DNA from: an uncultured Chlorobiaceae bacterium
GTDB lineage: Bacteria > Bacteroidota > Chlorobiia > Chlorobiales > Chlorobiaceae
Reading direction: 5' to 3'
Assembly (NCBI GenBank): GCA_903994455.1
Contig: CAJEXI010000008.1
Span: 1-64,000 of the forward strand
Length of the DNA stretch: 64,000 bases
Shown here in pieces: positions 47,686-55,804 of the stretch. Under the pieces are notes generated by a model. It ran no database searches, had not been told where the DNA came from, and saw only the letters and a program-made list of their open reading frames with translations. Each line of letters opens with the position of its first letter. Positions within the stretch are counted from its first letter, which is position 1. Both the position numbers and the translations under genes were made by a program.

Positions 47686-47916
47686 CCTCTTGTCATCTCA
47701 ATGGTTTTCGGCAGATATCAGGAGATATGCGCTTTCTATCCACCGGATTGTGTGTACAGGAAAGCTGAAAAAAAGAAGTTTGCACTGTTTGAAACGAAAA
47801 AATAGCTGACCATAGATAAAATAAAGACATACCAAAATTCACGGACACATTTTGAACTTCAGAAGCAGCAAGGCTTCTTCAACAGGTCATCATTGCCATT
47901 CATAACGCATCTGCCA

Positions 47917-48753
47917 TCAACCTCTGCTCATGATTATCCGCTGCGCCAACTGATGGAAATATTGCGGTGACCAGATTTTCAAGGCATCAGCATTACCCAC
48001 AAACCGCGATACATCGCTCTTGGCCAATGTCACATCGAGGGAGTCGATTCTCTCTTTCAACTGCTGGCGAAAATCCTGTTCAGAGAGCTGAGACTCTATC
48101 AAATGACCGCTCTGTTGAGCTCGGCTGACAAAATGGGACAAATTAAGCTGAACCCCTTTCCTGACATACCATTCGAAATCGTACCAGTCCCGCCCTTTTA
48201 CACGGCTCTTCCAGTTTCTGAACAACAACGCATGCATTTTTCCGGCAAACAAATCAGGCAAACCAAAACACTTGACATAAAATGAGAATGGCTCAAGCAG
48301 GAGTTTTTCTTCAGTTGAAAATCCCAATGGCGGGAGCATATCAACCTCAAACTTGATTTTAACCGTTTTTTCACCGTGCACGGCAAGACTGAACAGCCGC
48401 GTATCACTCTTCAAAAACGCCGACTCAATCCCTGTCCGGACTGTTTTCTTTTTCGAAGAAATCTCAACATCAAGACCCAGTGAGAGAAATTCAGCTATGA
48501 CTGCCCCGAAATACGGCTCCAGAGAAAAATCGGCATCAGACGTCAGCAATGAAAAATCAAGATCCTCTGAAAACCTTGGCAACCCATAAAATATCCTGAG
48601 ACAGGTGCCCCCGTAAAAAGCTGCCCGGTCAAAAAATCCGCCACGATACAAACCGGCAAGTGCAACCTCCTGCATCACCTCCCTCAGTCCGTTGACTCTC
48701 CCTTCGACTGTGGTCGTATCATATTTCTCAAGCATCTGGCCGAGCACACTCAT
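47917..48753 (-). CDS. AbiEii/AbiGii nucleotidyltransferase toxin
   Basis: A 278-residue toxin of the type IV AbiE system. The nucleotidyltransferase motif is FYGGTCLRIFYGLPRFSEDL followed by DFSLL (GGT...SxDLD-like). The C-terminal ISPGNADALKIW-like region (RFVGNADALKIWSPQYFHQL) is full length. It overlaps its antitoxin gene by ATGA. AbiEii toxins modify tRNA acceptor ends with nucleotides (family knowledge). Confidence 0.85.
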   Translation of the reverse strand: MSVLGQMLEKYDTTTVEGRVNGLREVMQEVALAGLYRGGFFDRAAFYGGTCLRIFYGLPRFSEDLDFSLLTSDADFSLEPYFGAVIAEFLSLGLDVEISSKKKTVRTGIESAFLKSDTRLFSLAVHGEKTVKIKFEVDMLPPLGFSTEEKLLLEPFSFYVKCFGLPDLFAGKMHALLFRNWKSRVKGRDWYDFEWYVRKGVQLNLSHFVSRAQQSGHLIESQLSEQDFRQQLKERIDSLDVTLAKSDVSRFVGNADALKIWSPQYFHQLAQRIIMSRG

Positions 48754-49421
48754 TTCACATCTCCTTTCATCGAGTTGACAAGCTCCAGCAATGCCCGCAG
48801 CATTCTTTCTTTCATTCCAGGCATGATACAGGCCTCTATCACCTTCGAGTCAAGGCGGGTGATACTCTCTTCATCGAGGCGCAGGTCATCGAACAGCAGT
48901 TCCCGCAATGCACGTTGTGATGCGATATTCAGGTTCCGGGTAAACACAAGCTTGTCACACAAGGCCTTCTCTGGAGAGGCCATCAAAAAACCTGTTTTAT
49001 CGGTATTCTCGACACGATCAATTCCGACTGGATAAAAATCAAGCGGAGAATGCGTATAGGAAAACCGGCCTATCGGAATATCGTACACCTTCCCGCGCCT
49101 GGTGGTCATTGAAGTCACCTCAACCACTCGCTCGGGAATAATCCCGTAATGGTACAGCGCATAATCCATCGAAACATAGGATGGCCCATAGAGGAGATTT
49201 GCCACAAGCGGTGTGGAAATGGGAATCGTTGTCCGTTCAGGTGAAACGGCATAAAGCCCCTTCTTGATGGATACAAGCCACCCTTCATCAATCAAGCGGA
49301 CAATTTTATCGTTCGGAGAGCGGTACTCTTTGAGCATGGAGAGGAGTGCTCCGTGCGTCAGAGGCACACCACCCAGTAAACTGAGCTTCTTTTCAAGTTG
49401 CATGATGTCATCATTTTGCAT
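48750..49421 (-). CDS. AbiEi-type antitoxin/repressor
   Basis: A 223-residue antitoxin. The N-terminal winged helix (TPLTHGALLSMLK-like: GGVPLTHGALLSMLKEYRSP) is followed by the GWLVSIKKGLYAVSPE motif and the AbiEi core (VSMDYALYHYGIIPERVVEV). It lies upstream of and overlaps the toxin gene. The start codon sits inside a 19-base palindrome that is its probable operator. Confidence 0.82.
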   Translation of the reverse strand: MQNDDIMQLEKKLSLLGGVPLTHGALLSMLKEYRSPNDKIVRLIDEGWLVSIKKGLYAVSPERTTIPISTPLVANLLYGPSYVSMDYALYHYGIIPERVVEVTSMTTRRGKVYDIPIGRFSYTHSPLDFYPVGIDRVENTDKTGFLMASPEKALCDKLVFTRNLNIASQRALRELLFDDLRLDEESITRLDSKVIEACIMPGMKERMLRALLELVNSMKGDVK

Positions 49422-49457
49422 AGATAATCGATTATTAGTCGATTATCTATGCAAAAT
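49413..49457. promoter_or_regulatory. 19-bp palindromic operator overlapping the AbiEi start
   Basis: Perfect arms ATTTTGCATAGATAATCGA and TCGATTATCTATGCAAAAT around a 7-base centre. The antitoxin ATG lies in one arm. AbiEi proteins repress their own promoters at inverted repeats, which fits. Confidence 0.75.
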
Positions 49458-49465
49458 ATGGCTTT

Positions 49466-49837
49466 CTATGGACAAAACAAGCCTGCCTGAAACATAAATG
49501 GTTTGTCAACTTTTGTGATTTCAGTCACCCACTGCACCGGCAACATCATGAAGGGATAGATCGTATAACTGATCAGCATTCCCTCATAAATCTTCTGCCC
49601 GCTGATGCAATGGTTGTAACGAGCTTTCGTGATGGTCAAGGCTTGATCGCGGTTGGTTTCGGCCATTTTGAGGTTGGAGCGCAACCGGCCACCCTGAAAG
49701 ATCGGGAGTGTCACCTGTGGGGTGAAGCTCCAGACACCACTCGACCCGGTCACGAAGAGATCCAACAAGCTGGTGCTGGCGGAACCGGTAAGTCCTATGC
49801 TGGGGAAAAATGAAGCTCTTGCTCGCCCGAAACACAA
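49466..49837 (-). pseudogene. Fragment of a NodT-type efflux outer-membrane protein
   Basis: SFFPSIGLTGSASTSLLDLF and WSFTPQVTLPIFQGGRLRSN are typical of TolC/NodT outer-membrane channels, but only about 70 matching residues remain and both ends are lost. The upstream side is fused to a DUF1016 fragment. Confidence 0.7.
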
Positions 49838-49849
49838 GGCGAATTACGG

Positions 49850-50206
49850 TGCAACTCAAGGTTGGTCTCTTTGAAAAGGGCAAGTAACTGTTTATAATTC
49901 ATAGGGTTCTCGATTTACCAATTTGAGTTCAAATACTTTTTGAGCTGCCCAGGATTCAGAACATCATAAGCGATAATTCCCCTTTCTGCAAAAGTATAAT
50001 GTTTTTGCCGTCCACTGGCAGTTGTTAAGTAATGCTTAAAAACTGAGGCTTCTTCATTCAAGCTCGTTATCGTCGATAATACGCTTCAGATGCTGGTTGA
50101 TGGCGGGAACAGAGACATCGTACAGAGTTGTCATCATTTTCTGCGTCAGCCAGATGTTTTCATACTCATAGCGCATTTCAACACTGGTTTCCGATTTGCC
50201 TTCGTT
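49850..50206 (-). pseudogene. Decayed second copy of the RhuM/DUF1016 unit
   Basis: The sequence closely follows 46650-47010 (start of DUF1016, MNYKQLLALFKET, and the tail of the short RhuM form), with a 4-base insertion that breaks the RhuM frame. It stops abruptly at about 50206, where cassette-like AT-rich DNA begins. Confidence 0.7.
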
Positions 50207-50259
50207 GTTCGTTTTCAATCGTGATTTATTTGCTCATTTTTCTTCTGTTTTGTTTTTAC

Positions 50260-50486
50260 TATCCGGCAATAACCGGCAAATCACAATTGTTCTAAACAGT
50301 TGATTAACAATCTGTTCTTATATTTTTACGCTGCTATCCGGCAAAGTCCGGCAATCATCAATTTGTTGAAACCAATGGACTATCCGGCAGTATCCGGCAA
50401 AGTCCTTTGTTGACATTTTTTCTTAACTTATTGTATTTCAATGACTTTCAATCAGACATCTGTACTATCCGGCAATATCCGGCAAT
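50260..50486. repeat. Four dispersed copies of a doubled TTGCCGGATA motif
   Basis: On the minus strand each copy reads close to TTGCCGGATATTGCCGGATA, at about 50261, 50334, 50380 and 50464. The last overlaps the end of the AlbA_2 gene, where it encodes KLPDIAG. Spacing is irregular (about 73, 46 and 84 bases). Confidence 0.75.
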
Positions 50487-51862
50487 TTTTTATTCGTTTT
50501 TAAATACTTTGTTTGAGGTCCATCTCCAATTTTTTTGACCCACCCGCCTTCGGTTAGTTTTTGAAGGTCTGTTCTTGCAGTCCGTTCTTTAATTTCTCCC
50601 ATAAAAAACTCCATATAATCTTCACTAGAATAAGCGTTTTCTGGATTCATTTCGGAAAAAAAATGAACCATACGGCCGTTGATTTTTATTTCTTCTTTTA
50701 TGCCAAATAAAGTAAGTTTTGTATATCCACTTTGAAATGTCCATTCAGGAGATTTTAGTCTTAATTCATCAAACTGCTTTTTAATGAGTGAAAGTCCACG
50801 TCCTAACTTCTCCATTTTCCCTCTAAGGAAAAACATATGAGCCACAGTGGGGTTTCTCAAAACTGAATGGTGGGATTCAATTATATTTTTCTTGGTAATA
50901 ATATCAGATGGGATTTCACCCGAGTTAATTATTTCGATTTTATCTTTATAAATATTGATTGTTATTTCTCCAGACATATCGCCATAGTCACGATGCACCA
51001 TCGCATTTACAATAGCTTCATCTAAGGCTGCAAACGGATATTTTTCACGGTCAGTTCTTAAAGGACTATCTTGATAAAATTCACTTACAATTGGATTGTT
51101 TTTCTTAAAGTAATCCATCACTCTTTTGAAAGAAACAAAAAGATTATCCTCAATTATTTCAATATCGCTGAAGTTATCGCCAGTAACACCCTCGGGCATA
51201 TTAGTAATACGTATTCTACATTGAGTAAAAAACTTTGTTGGTTCATTTCCATAAAGAATTACTGCTCCGTTTTTCACTGCTGTATAATCAATCAATTGAA
51301 AATAACTCAAAAAATCTTTCGGGCTCTTGGGTAGTGATTTAGTCTTTCCAAGCTTATTGGCCGCAACGATTGTGGCAGATATTTCATTTTCACTTAAATC
51401 ATTGTATTTCGCATCAACGGTTGTAAGCTTTTCCCAACTTGAAGTATATTGATTCGATGACCTTAAAATTAAACTCACATCATCTGGACTAGCTTCTAAA
51501 GTTTGACGACCTTTTCTAATGAAATATTTATTCTGATAAGAATATGGATGTCTTGACCCTTTTAATACATTCACTAAAACAATAGATTTTTCATTTACAG
51601 TTTCTAATTGCACATAAACCAAGGGTTGAGGAAAAATATTCTCTAAAGCATTTTGTTTTAGCTCATTTACCTTTTGTTCTGTAATATCTTGCAAACCAAT
51701 AAGTTCTTTTTCGTTATGTCCTACAATAATCCAACCGCCTTCTGTATTTAAAAAAGCACAAATGGTTTTCAAAATAGCTTCGACATTCCATCCAGCTTTA
51801 AAGTCAAGCGAATTATGCTCTTGTTGGTTGATAAGTTCTTTTATAAATGTTATTGCGCTCAT
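50465..51862 (-). CDS. AlbA_2 (Schlafen-type) ATP-binding protein with winged helix
   Basis: A 465-residue protein. The AlbA_2 domain holds EHNSLDFKAGWNVEAILKTI and GGWIIVGHNE. The HATPase_c_4 region is FAALDEAIVNAMVHRDYGDM (Asn box) and GRGLSLIKKQFDE. The C-terminus has a winged helix (ARTDLQKLTEGGWVKKIGDG). It overlaps the DUF4062 gene by ATGA. This pairing is typical of mobile AT-rich cassettes; a defence role is suspected, not shown. Confidence 0.75.
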   Translation of the reverse strand: MSAITFIKELINQQEHNSLDFKAGWNVEAILKTICAFLNTEGGWIIVGHNEKELIGLQDITEQKVNELKQNALENIFPQPLVYVQLETVNEKSIVLVNVLKGSRHPYSYQNKYFIRKGRQTLEASPDDVSLILRSSNQYTSSWEKLTTVDAKYNDLSENEISATIVAANKLGKTKSLPKSPKDFLSYFQLIDYTAVKNGAVILYGNEPTKFFTQCRIRITNMPEGVTGDNFSDIEIIEDNLFVSFKRVMDYFKKNNPIVSEFYQDSPLRTDREKYPFAALDEAIVNAMVHRDYGDMSGEITINIYKDKIEIINSGEIPSDIITKKNIIESHHSVLRNPTVAHMFFLRGKMEKLGRGLSLIKKQFDELRLKSPEWTFQSGYTKLTLFGIKEEIKINGRMVHFFSEMNPENAYSSEDYMEFFMGEIKERTARTDLQKLTEGGWVKKIGDGPQTKYLKTNKKLPDIAG

Positions 51863-52479
51863 ATCCCTGTTCCTTTTGATTTATCAATTAATTTTTGAAT
51901 GCGTTCTTGATATTTAAACTGGCTTTCAAGATGCATCTTGATATCATCATAACTAATATAAGGTTGAACCCAATTCCCAGTTCGTTTAGAAGCTGACCAT
52001 TCTTTGTCTTTTATAGCATCGTTGTACATTCTAATACATCTTGTGTCCATCACACCATTATCTTCAAAAGAGATCTTATCGAAATCAATCTTTTTTGAAG
52101 TCATATCTTCAATAACAAAAGAATCTTTAAATAATGCTCTTGTAAACTCTACCCGATAATCAGCAAGAACAAATCGTGGAATATTTCTACCAAAGGCTGT
52201 TTCAAATTCGAAATGTGTAATTGATTTACCAGCTTTGTCTAACACCCCAGAGCCATAATCAGGTCTGATAAAGCCAACAAATACGTCGCATTCTTCAACA
52301 CCATCGGTACAGTTTTTTAAATTCGATTGTAAACTATCCAACAAAATAGTGCCCTTGTGCGACATCAATACATCGTATCCATAACTATCCAACAAATCAT
52401 AAATTTGTTTTAGTTGGTACTCGAAATTGTAAACTGTTGAAGCTACAAATACTCTAATATGATTTCTTTTTGCTATCAT
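51859..52479 (-). CDS. DUF4062 protein
   Basis: A 206-residue protein starting RNHIRVFVASTVYNFEYQLK, with GVEECDVFVGFIRPDYGSG and SITHFEFETAFGRNIPRFVL, the DUF4062 core, which is structurally near TIR/nucleoside-deoxyribosyltransferase folds. It is coupled to an AlbA_2 ATP-binding gene. It could generate or sense a nucleotide signal; no evidence decides. Confidence 0.7.
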   Translation of the reverse strand: MIAKRNHIRVFVASTVYNFEYQLKQIYDLLDSYGYDVLMSHKGTILLDSLQSNLKNCTDGVEECDVFVGFIRPDYGSGVLDKAGKSITHFEFETAFGRNIPRFVLADYRVEFTRALFKDSFVIEDMTSKKIDFDKISFEDNGVMDTRCIRMYNDAIKDKEWSASKRTGNWVQPYISYDDIKMHLESQFKYQERIQKLIDKSKGTGI

Positions 52480-52541
52480 AATTTAGCTTTAACTTTAATT
52501 TCTATTTTCACAGGTATATTTTTTATCGGTCATTTTACAAT

Positions 52542-52681
52542 GAGACATAACGGTTGACGCTATGGCAAGTGCGCGATTAGATTGCTGCTCAACTGTCAGC
52601 CAGCACAAATGTATGTAAAGATTTCAAATGTTTCAACGAACACGCATACCCGCATTTGCTATAGCGTTGGTTGTGGCTAGT
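52542..52681 (-). repeat. attC-like site 4 with an internal promoter-like sequence
   Basis: Minus strand: TAGCCACAAC, arm CAACGCTATAGCAAATGCG, loop, arm CGCACTTGCCATAGCGTC, core G|TTATGTC. TAGCCACAAC exactly complements GTTGTGGCTA at 53528, the start of the same cassette. The loop has TTGAAACA, then 15 bases, then TACATTTG, matching the Bacteroidetes promoter pattern TTG-N-TAnnTTTG. Confidence 0.75.
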
Positions 52682-52687
52682 TGTTTT

Positions 52688-53209
52688 TTACTTGACAGTA
52701 ATTTCCAATCTTCTTCCTAAACCGGTCTCGATTATTTTACTCAATGTTGCAAGCTCAATATCTGAACGGTCATTCTCAATTCGCGATATGTATGTTCTAG
52801 ATGTTCCACTTATCAATGCCAATTCTTGTTGAGTCATTCCTGCTTTTTTTCTACCTTCACGAACTAACCGCCCAATTTTTATCATCAAATCCGATTTTTC
52901 TGGCTGACTGTATTTTAACAATACGTCAGCACCAATTTCAAATGGAACATTTTGCTTTTCCAAATTTCTCAGAGTCATGGATTGCTCTACATTTGACCAC
53001 GACAAGGTGTTTCCAACAAGTTCGACCTTTTCAAATTCAGTCTGATTGTAAAGAATAAATGCTGGTGTATTCTTGTCGACTCCAATATCGCCGAAAAGTT
53101 TTCGAAAATCAATTATTCTGGATTCTCCATTGTTGAAAACCACAGAAATTGCTAAATCTTTAATCCAATTGATTTTTAAAATCCTTGGTATTTTGATATT
53201 ATGTCTCAT
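52688..53209 (-). CDS. DUF2442 plus HTH_3 antitoxin
   Basis: A 173-residue protein. The N-terminal DUF2442 part (ISVVFNNGESRIIDFRKLFG) and a C-terminal Xre helix-turn-helix (GMTQQELALISGTSRTYISR then IENDRSDIELATL). It follows a DUF4160 frame with an ATGA overlap, the standard order of DUF4160/DUF2442 toxin-antitoxin pairs. The HTH suggests autoregulation. Confidence 0.8.
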   Translation of the reverse strand: MRHNIKIPRILKINWIKDLAISVVFNNGESRIIDFRKLFGDIGVDKNTPAFILYNQTEFEKVELVGNTLSWSNVEQSMTLRNLEKQNVPFEIGADVLLKYSQPEKSDLMIKIGRLVREGRKKAGMTQQELALISGTSRTYISRIENDRSDIELATLSKIIETGLGRRLEITVK

Positions 53210-53441
53210 TTTAATTGCGGATTAAGTTCATAAAACACTCCCAATGCCCAATCTGAATTACCTGACAACCAATCGAAAACCAACTTTAATTGTCTGTTCG
53301 GTAAATCACCTGCATAAATCACTCCATCTTCAATCTGAATTAATACCTCAAATTCGTTATCCTGTGCGTGAATATGTGGTGGTCGATGATCCCCGTTGTA
53401 TACACAGATTTTATTCCGTTAATGATGTCGATTGTTGGCAT
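53206..53441 (-). pseudogene. DUF4160 toxin with a one-base frameshift
   Basis: The frame starts MPTIDIINGIKS and then shifts; in the next frame it reads VYNGDHRPPHIHAQDNEFEV and continues to GVFYELNPQLK and a TGA. Adding one A to the AAAA run near 53407-53411 restores a 78-residue DUF4160 protein (HRPPHIH is the family hallmark). Either natural inactivation or a sequencing slip. Confidence 0.75.
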
Positions 53442-53518
53442 TGGCAATTTTTCTTCAAAAGTATCTAATTAGATACCTTTTTCAAAGAATTTTCTGAACG
53501 AATTTGTTTTTCAACAAT

Positions 53519-53602
53519 TAGCCACAACTTGCTTATATGCGCTACTCTACTGCGCCTTACACGACATATTCGATGAATAAGCGCAACAAAGAAGCGTCTT
53601 AC
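53519..53602 (-). repeat. Partial attC-like site upstream of the DUF4160 cassette
   Basis: The core GTTGTGGCTA is preceded by imperfect arms with ATAAGC and GCGCTTAT, but the outer inverse core is not visible. It was probably cut when the RhuM copy entered. Confidence 0.45.
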
Positions 53603-53715
53603 TGATAGAGCGTTTATTACAAACCAAGTGCTCTTTGCGGATTTTAATAGGAAAAAATTGAATTTCGCCATACAAAATAATCCATGGCTAACTCATTTTA
53701 CAAAAAATAAATATA

Positions 53716-54776
53716 CTACTCATCGCCCCGCTCCTTCGGCTTCTGCAGAAACTCGATCTCCTTGACCATGCGGTCAAAGTCGCTCTCAAAGAGCCGATCC
53801 TGCACGATCCGGTATTTCTCGAATTCGCTTTCGGCGTGTGCTCTGGCAATTTCTGCTGTCACTTTGCCGGGATCCTGAAGAATTTCACGATCGGTCGCTG
53901 CGATGAAGCGATTAAGGCGGGTTTCCCAGTCCTGCATGGTCATGGTCATCTTGCGCAGCGCCATGTCCTCGGCAACATCCAGGTATGCCGAAACCAACCG
54001 TGCAAGTTGCGCCATTTCGTGTTCAGTCAGGTAATTCTTTGCAACCACAACGTCGAACTTCTGGATCTTTCCTCCGGGAGCATCCTTCCATGAGATAAGC
54101 CCCATATTCTGTTTTTCGGCATCGGCCCGGTTATAGATGACCTCCACTGCGGTCTCTGCATGTATTGCCCAATGCAGTTTGTTCTGCACTGTGGCAAAAA
54201 ACGCTTGGTAGCCTGGGCCGTCACATCGTAATCGATGGAGGTTGCATAGATGTCGGTGACCTTCTGGTAGAACTTGCGTTCGGAGAGACGAATCTCCCGA
54301 ATGCGCTGCAACTGCTCTTCAAAATACTGGTCGGTAAGGATGGAGCCACCGCTTTTCAGGCGTCCGTCATCCATAGCATAGCCCTTGATGGTGAACTCCT
54401 CTATGATAGTGGTCGCCCATTTGCGGAACTGCACTGCACGTTCGGAGTTTACTTTGTAACCAACGGCAATGACAGCGGCAAGACTGTAGTGTTTGGTGTT
54501 GTAGCTTTTTCCGTCAGCGGCAGTTATTCGAAAATTTCGAATAACTGATTCCTCCTGTAATTCGCTGTCTGAAAAAACTTTTTTCAGGTGATAGTTGATG
54601 GTATGAGTCGCCACGTCATAGAGAACCCCCATCATCTTCTGGGTAAGCCAGATATTCTCATCGGCATAAACCGCATCGATGCCGCCAGTGCCGCTGGCAG
54701 CGATAAAGGTCAGATACTCAGCCGCTGAGGAGCGGACGATAGAGACCTCCTTTCCTGATTTTTTTCTCCCGCTCAT
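53716..54776 (-). pseudogene. RhuM-family gene with a frameshift
   Basis: About 350 codons. ATG 54776 (MSGRKKSGKEVSIVRSSAAE) has GAGG seven bases upstream. NIWLTQKMMGVLYDVATHTI and LKSGGSILTDQYFEEQLQRI are RhuM motifs. Near 54200 a base is missing compared with the copy at 63.3-64 kb, so the frame breaks after TAQATKRF and resumes at QNKLHWAIHAET. RhuM proteins are widespread but of unclear function. Confidence 0.8.
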
Positions 54777-54901
54777 ACTTTCACCCTCTTGTCTATCAAA
54801 TGGCAAGCCATCAGTTCGGCCTTAAGCGCCTGCTGTACCGCGTCGCCAAGGGAGTGTTTGTTATCCTCGACATGACGCACGGTGAGAGTTTTTTTATCCA
54901 T
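54773..54901 (-). CDS. Short conserved frame before RhuM
   Basis: A 42-codon frame (MDKKTLTVRHVEDNKHSLGD, ending CHLIDKRVKV) overlaps the RhuM start by ATGA. A degraded version precedes the RhuM unit at 47.1-47.3 kb, so it belongs to the mobile unit. Function unknown. Confidence 0.4.
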   Translation of the reverse strand: MDKKTLTVRHVEDNKHSLGDAVQQALKAELMACHLIDKRVKV

Positions 54902-54984
54902 TCGAAAGCGGCAAGGGTTATGGGAGTTTTTAGGTAGAATAACTCGTTTTGCAAAAAGGAAATATACGATTAAAGCCAAAGCAT

Positions 54985-55152
54985 GTGTATAAATTGTTGC
55001 TCAACAGCATGTCATCACAAATATATGTTACGATCTCAATTGTTTCAACTTTTACACAAACCTGCATTTGCTATAGCGATTATTAGCTTTAGTGCTATAA
55101 CCCTTGAATAACCTACTTCCCCGGCAATTTTTTATACCGCATGTTAGCCGTA
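54985..55152 (-). repeat. Truncated attC-like site related to site 4
   Basis: Minus strand CGCTATAGCAAATGCAGG, then GTTGAAACAATTGAGATC, TATATTTGTG and GTTGAGCAACAAT follow the corresponding parts of site 4 over about 100 bases, including the promoter-like TATATTTG. The distal arm ends in the RhuM upstream region. A further inverse-core-like TACGGCTAAC lies at 55143-55152. Confidence 0.6.
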
Positions 55153-55165
55153 GGTATTCTTTCAG

Positions 55166-55804
55166 TCAAAAATATTTTCTTAATTCGTCAGTTTGAAATA
55201 GTAAGTTCATTTCACAAATTGCTTTTGTTGGTTCGTCCACATCAAACTGTCCCAAACTTTCTGAATTATTGATGGCAGTTTTTAAAAATCGCTTCAGTTT
55301 TATATAGATATCATTGTCTTGTTTTGTGAAATATTTTTGAGTCTTCTCGTAATCCTTGAGATACTTTTTAAGCTCATTTTCTGCTTTAGCGCAAGTGTCA
55401 AAAAGTTTGGAGGTTTTTTCAAAGTGCAGTATGAACCAAAACTCCAGGCACGGATTGTTAATAATTAAAATGACGTTTTTGTATTCTCGTTTAATAGTTT
55501 TTCTGAATTCTATAAAAACCTGAAGCGCTGATTTCTTTCCTTTAGGAGTCTCTCTTGATTCTTTAATAATTGTATCTAAATCAATAATCCAAAAGACTTT
55601 CAAATATTCACGTTCCGATAAATCTACAACTAATTTGAATTGCTCTTCAATACTTTTCCTTTGGGGTATCTTAGGCTCAATGTTTAATCTCAATTGTCGC
55701 TCATTGCGTTTCAGCATCTGCAAATACCAAATTTCAGTTTCTCCATCTACAACAAATGCAAATGTGGGAGGAACCTGACTTATAATCTTCCTTGATTTTC
55801 TCAT
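55166..55804 (-). CDS. RloB-family protein
   Basis: A 212-residue protein. FAFVVDGETEIWYLQMLKRN (E of a TOPRIM-like site), VFWIIDLDTIIKES and LIINNPCLEFWFILHFEK are RloB hallmarks. It is coupled to the upstream ATPase by ATGA. ATPase-RloB pairs include the AbiL abortive-infection system, so it is the likely effector. Confidence 0.8.
   Translation of the reverse strand: MRKSRKIISQVPPTFAFVVDGETEIWYLQMLKRNERQLRLNIEPKIPQRKSIEEQFKLVVDLSEREYLKVFWIIDLDTIIKESRETPKGKKSALQVFIEFRKTIKREYKNVILIINNPCLEFWFILHFEKTSKLFDTCAKAENELKKYLKDYEKTQKYFTKQDNDIYIKLKRFLKTAINNSESLGQFDVDEPTKAICEMNLLFQTDELRKYF

Larger units (their letters stand above)
52551..53527 (-). mobile_element. Gene cassette with a DUF4160/DUF2442-HTH toxin-antitoxin pair
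   Basis: A 977-base unit with matching ends GTTGTGGCTA and TAGCCACAAC. Confidence 0.7.

Noticed and set aside
50260-50486. CRISPR array
   Set aside because: Repeats are short, irregularly spaced (46-84 bases) and one is coding; no cas genes are present.
53465-53671. Small frame at 53.5-53.7 kb
   Set aside because: It lies inside the partial attC-like palindrome and has no start signal.
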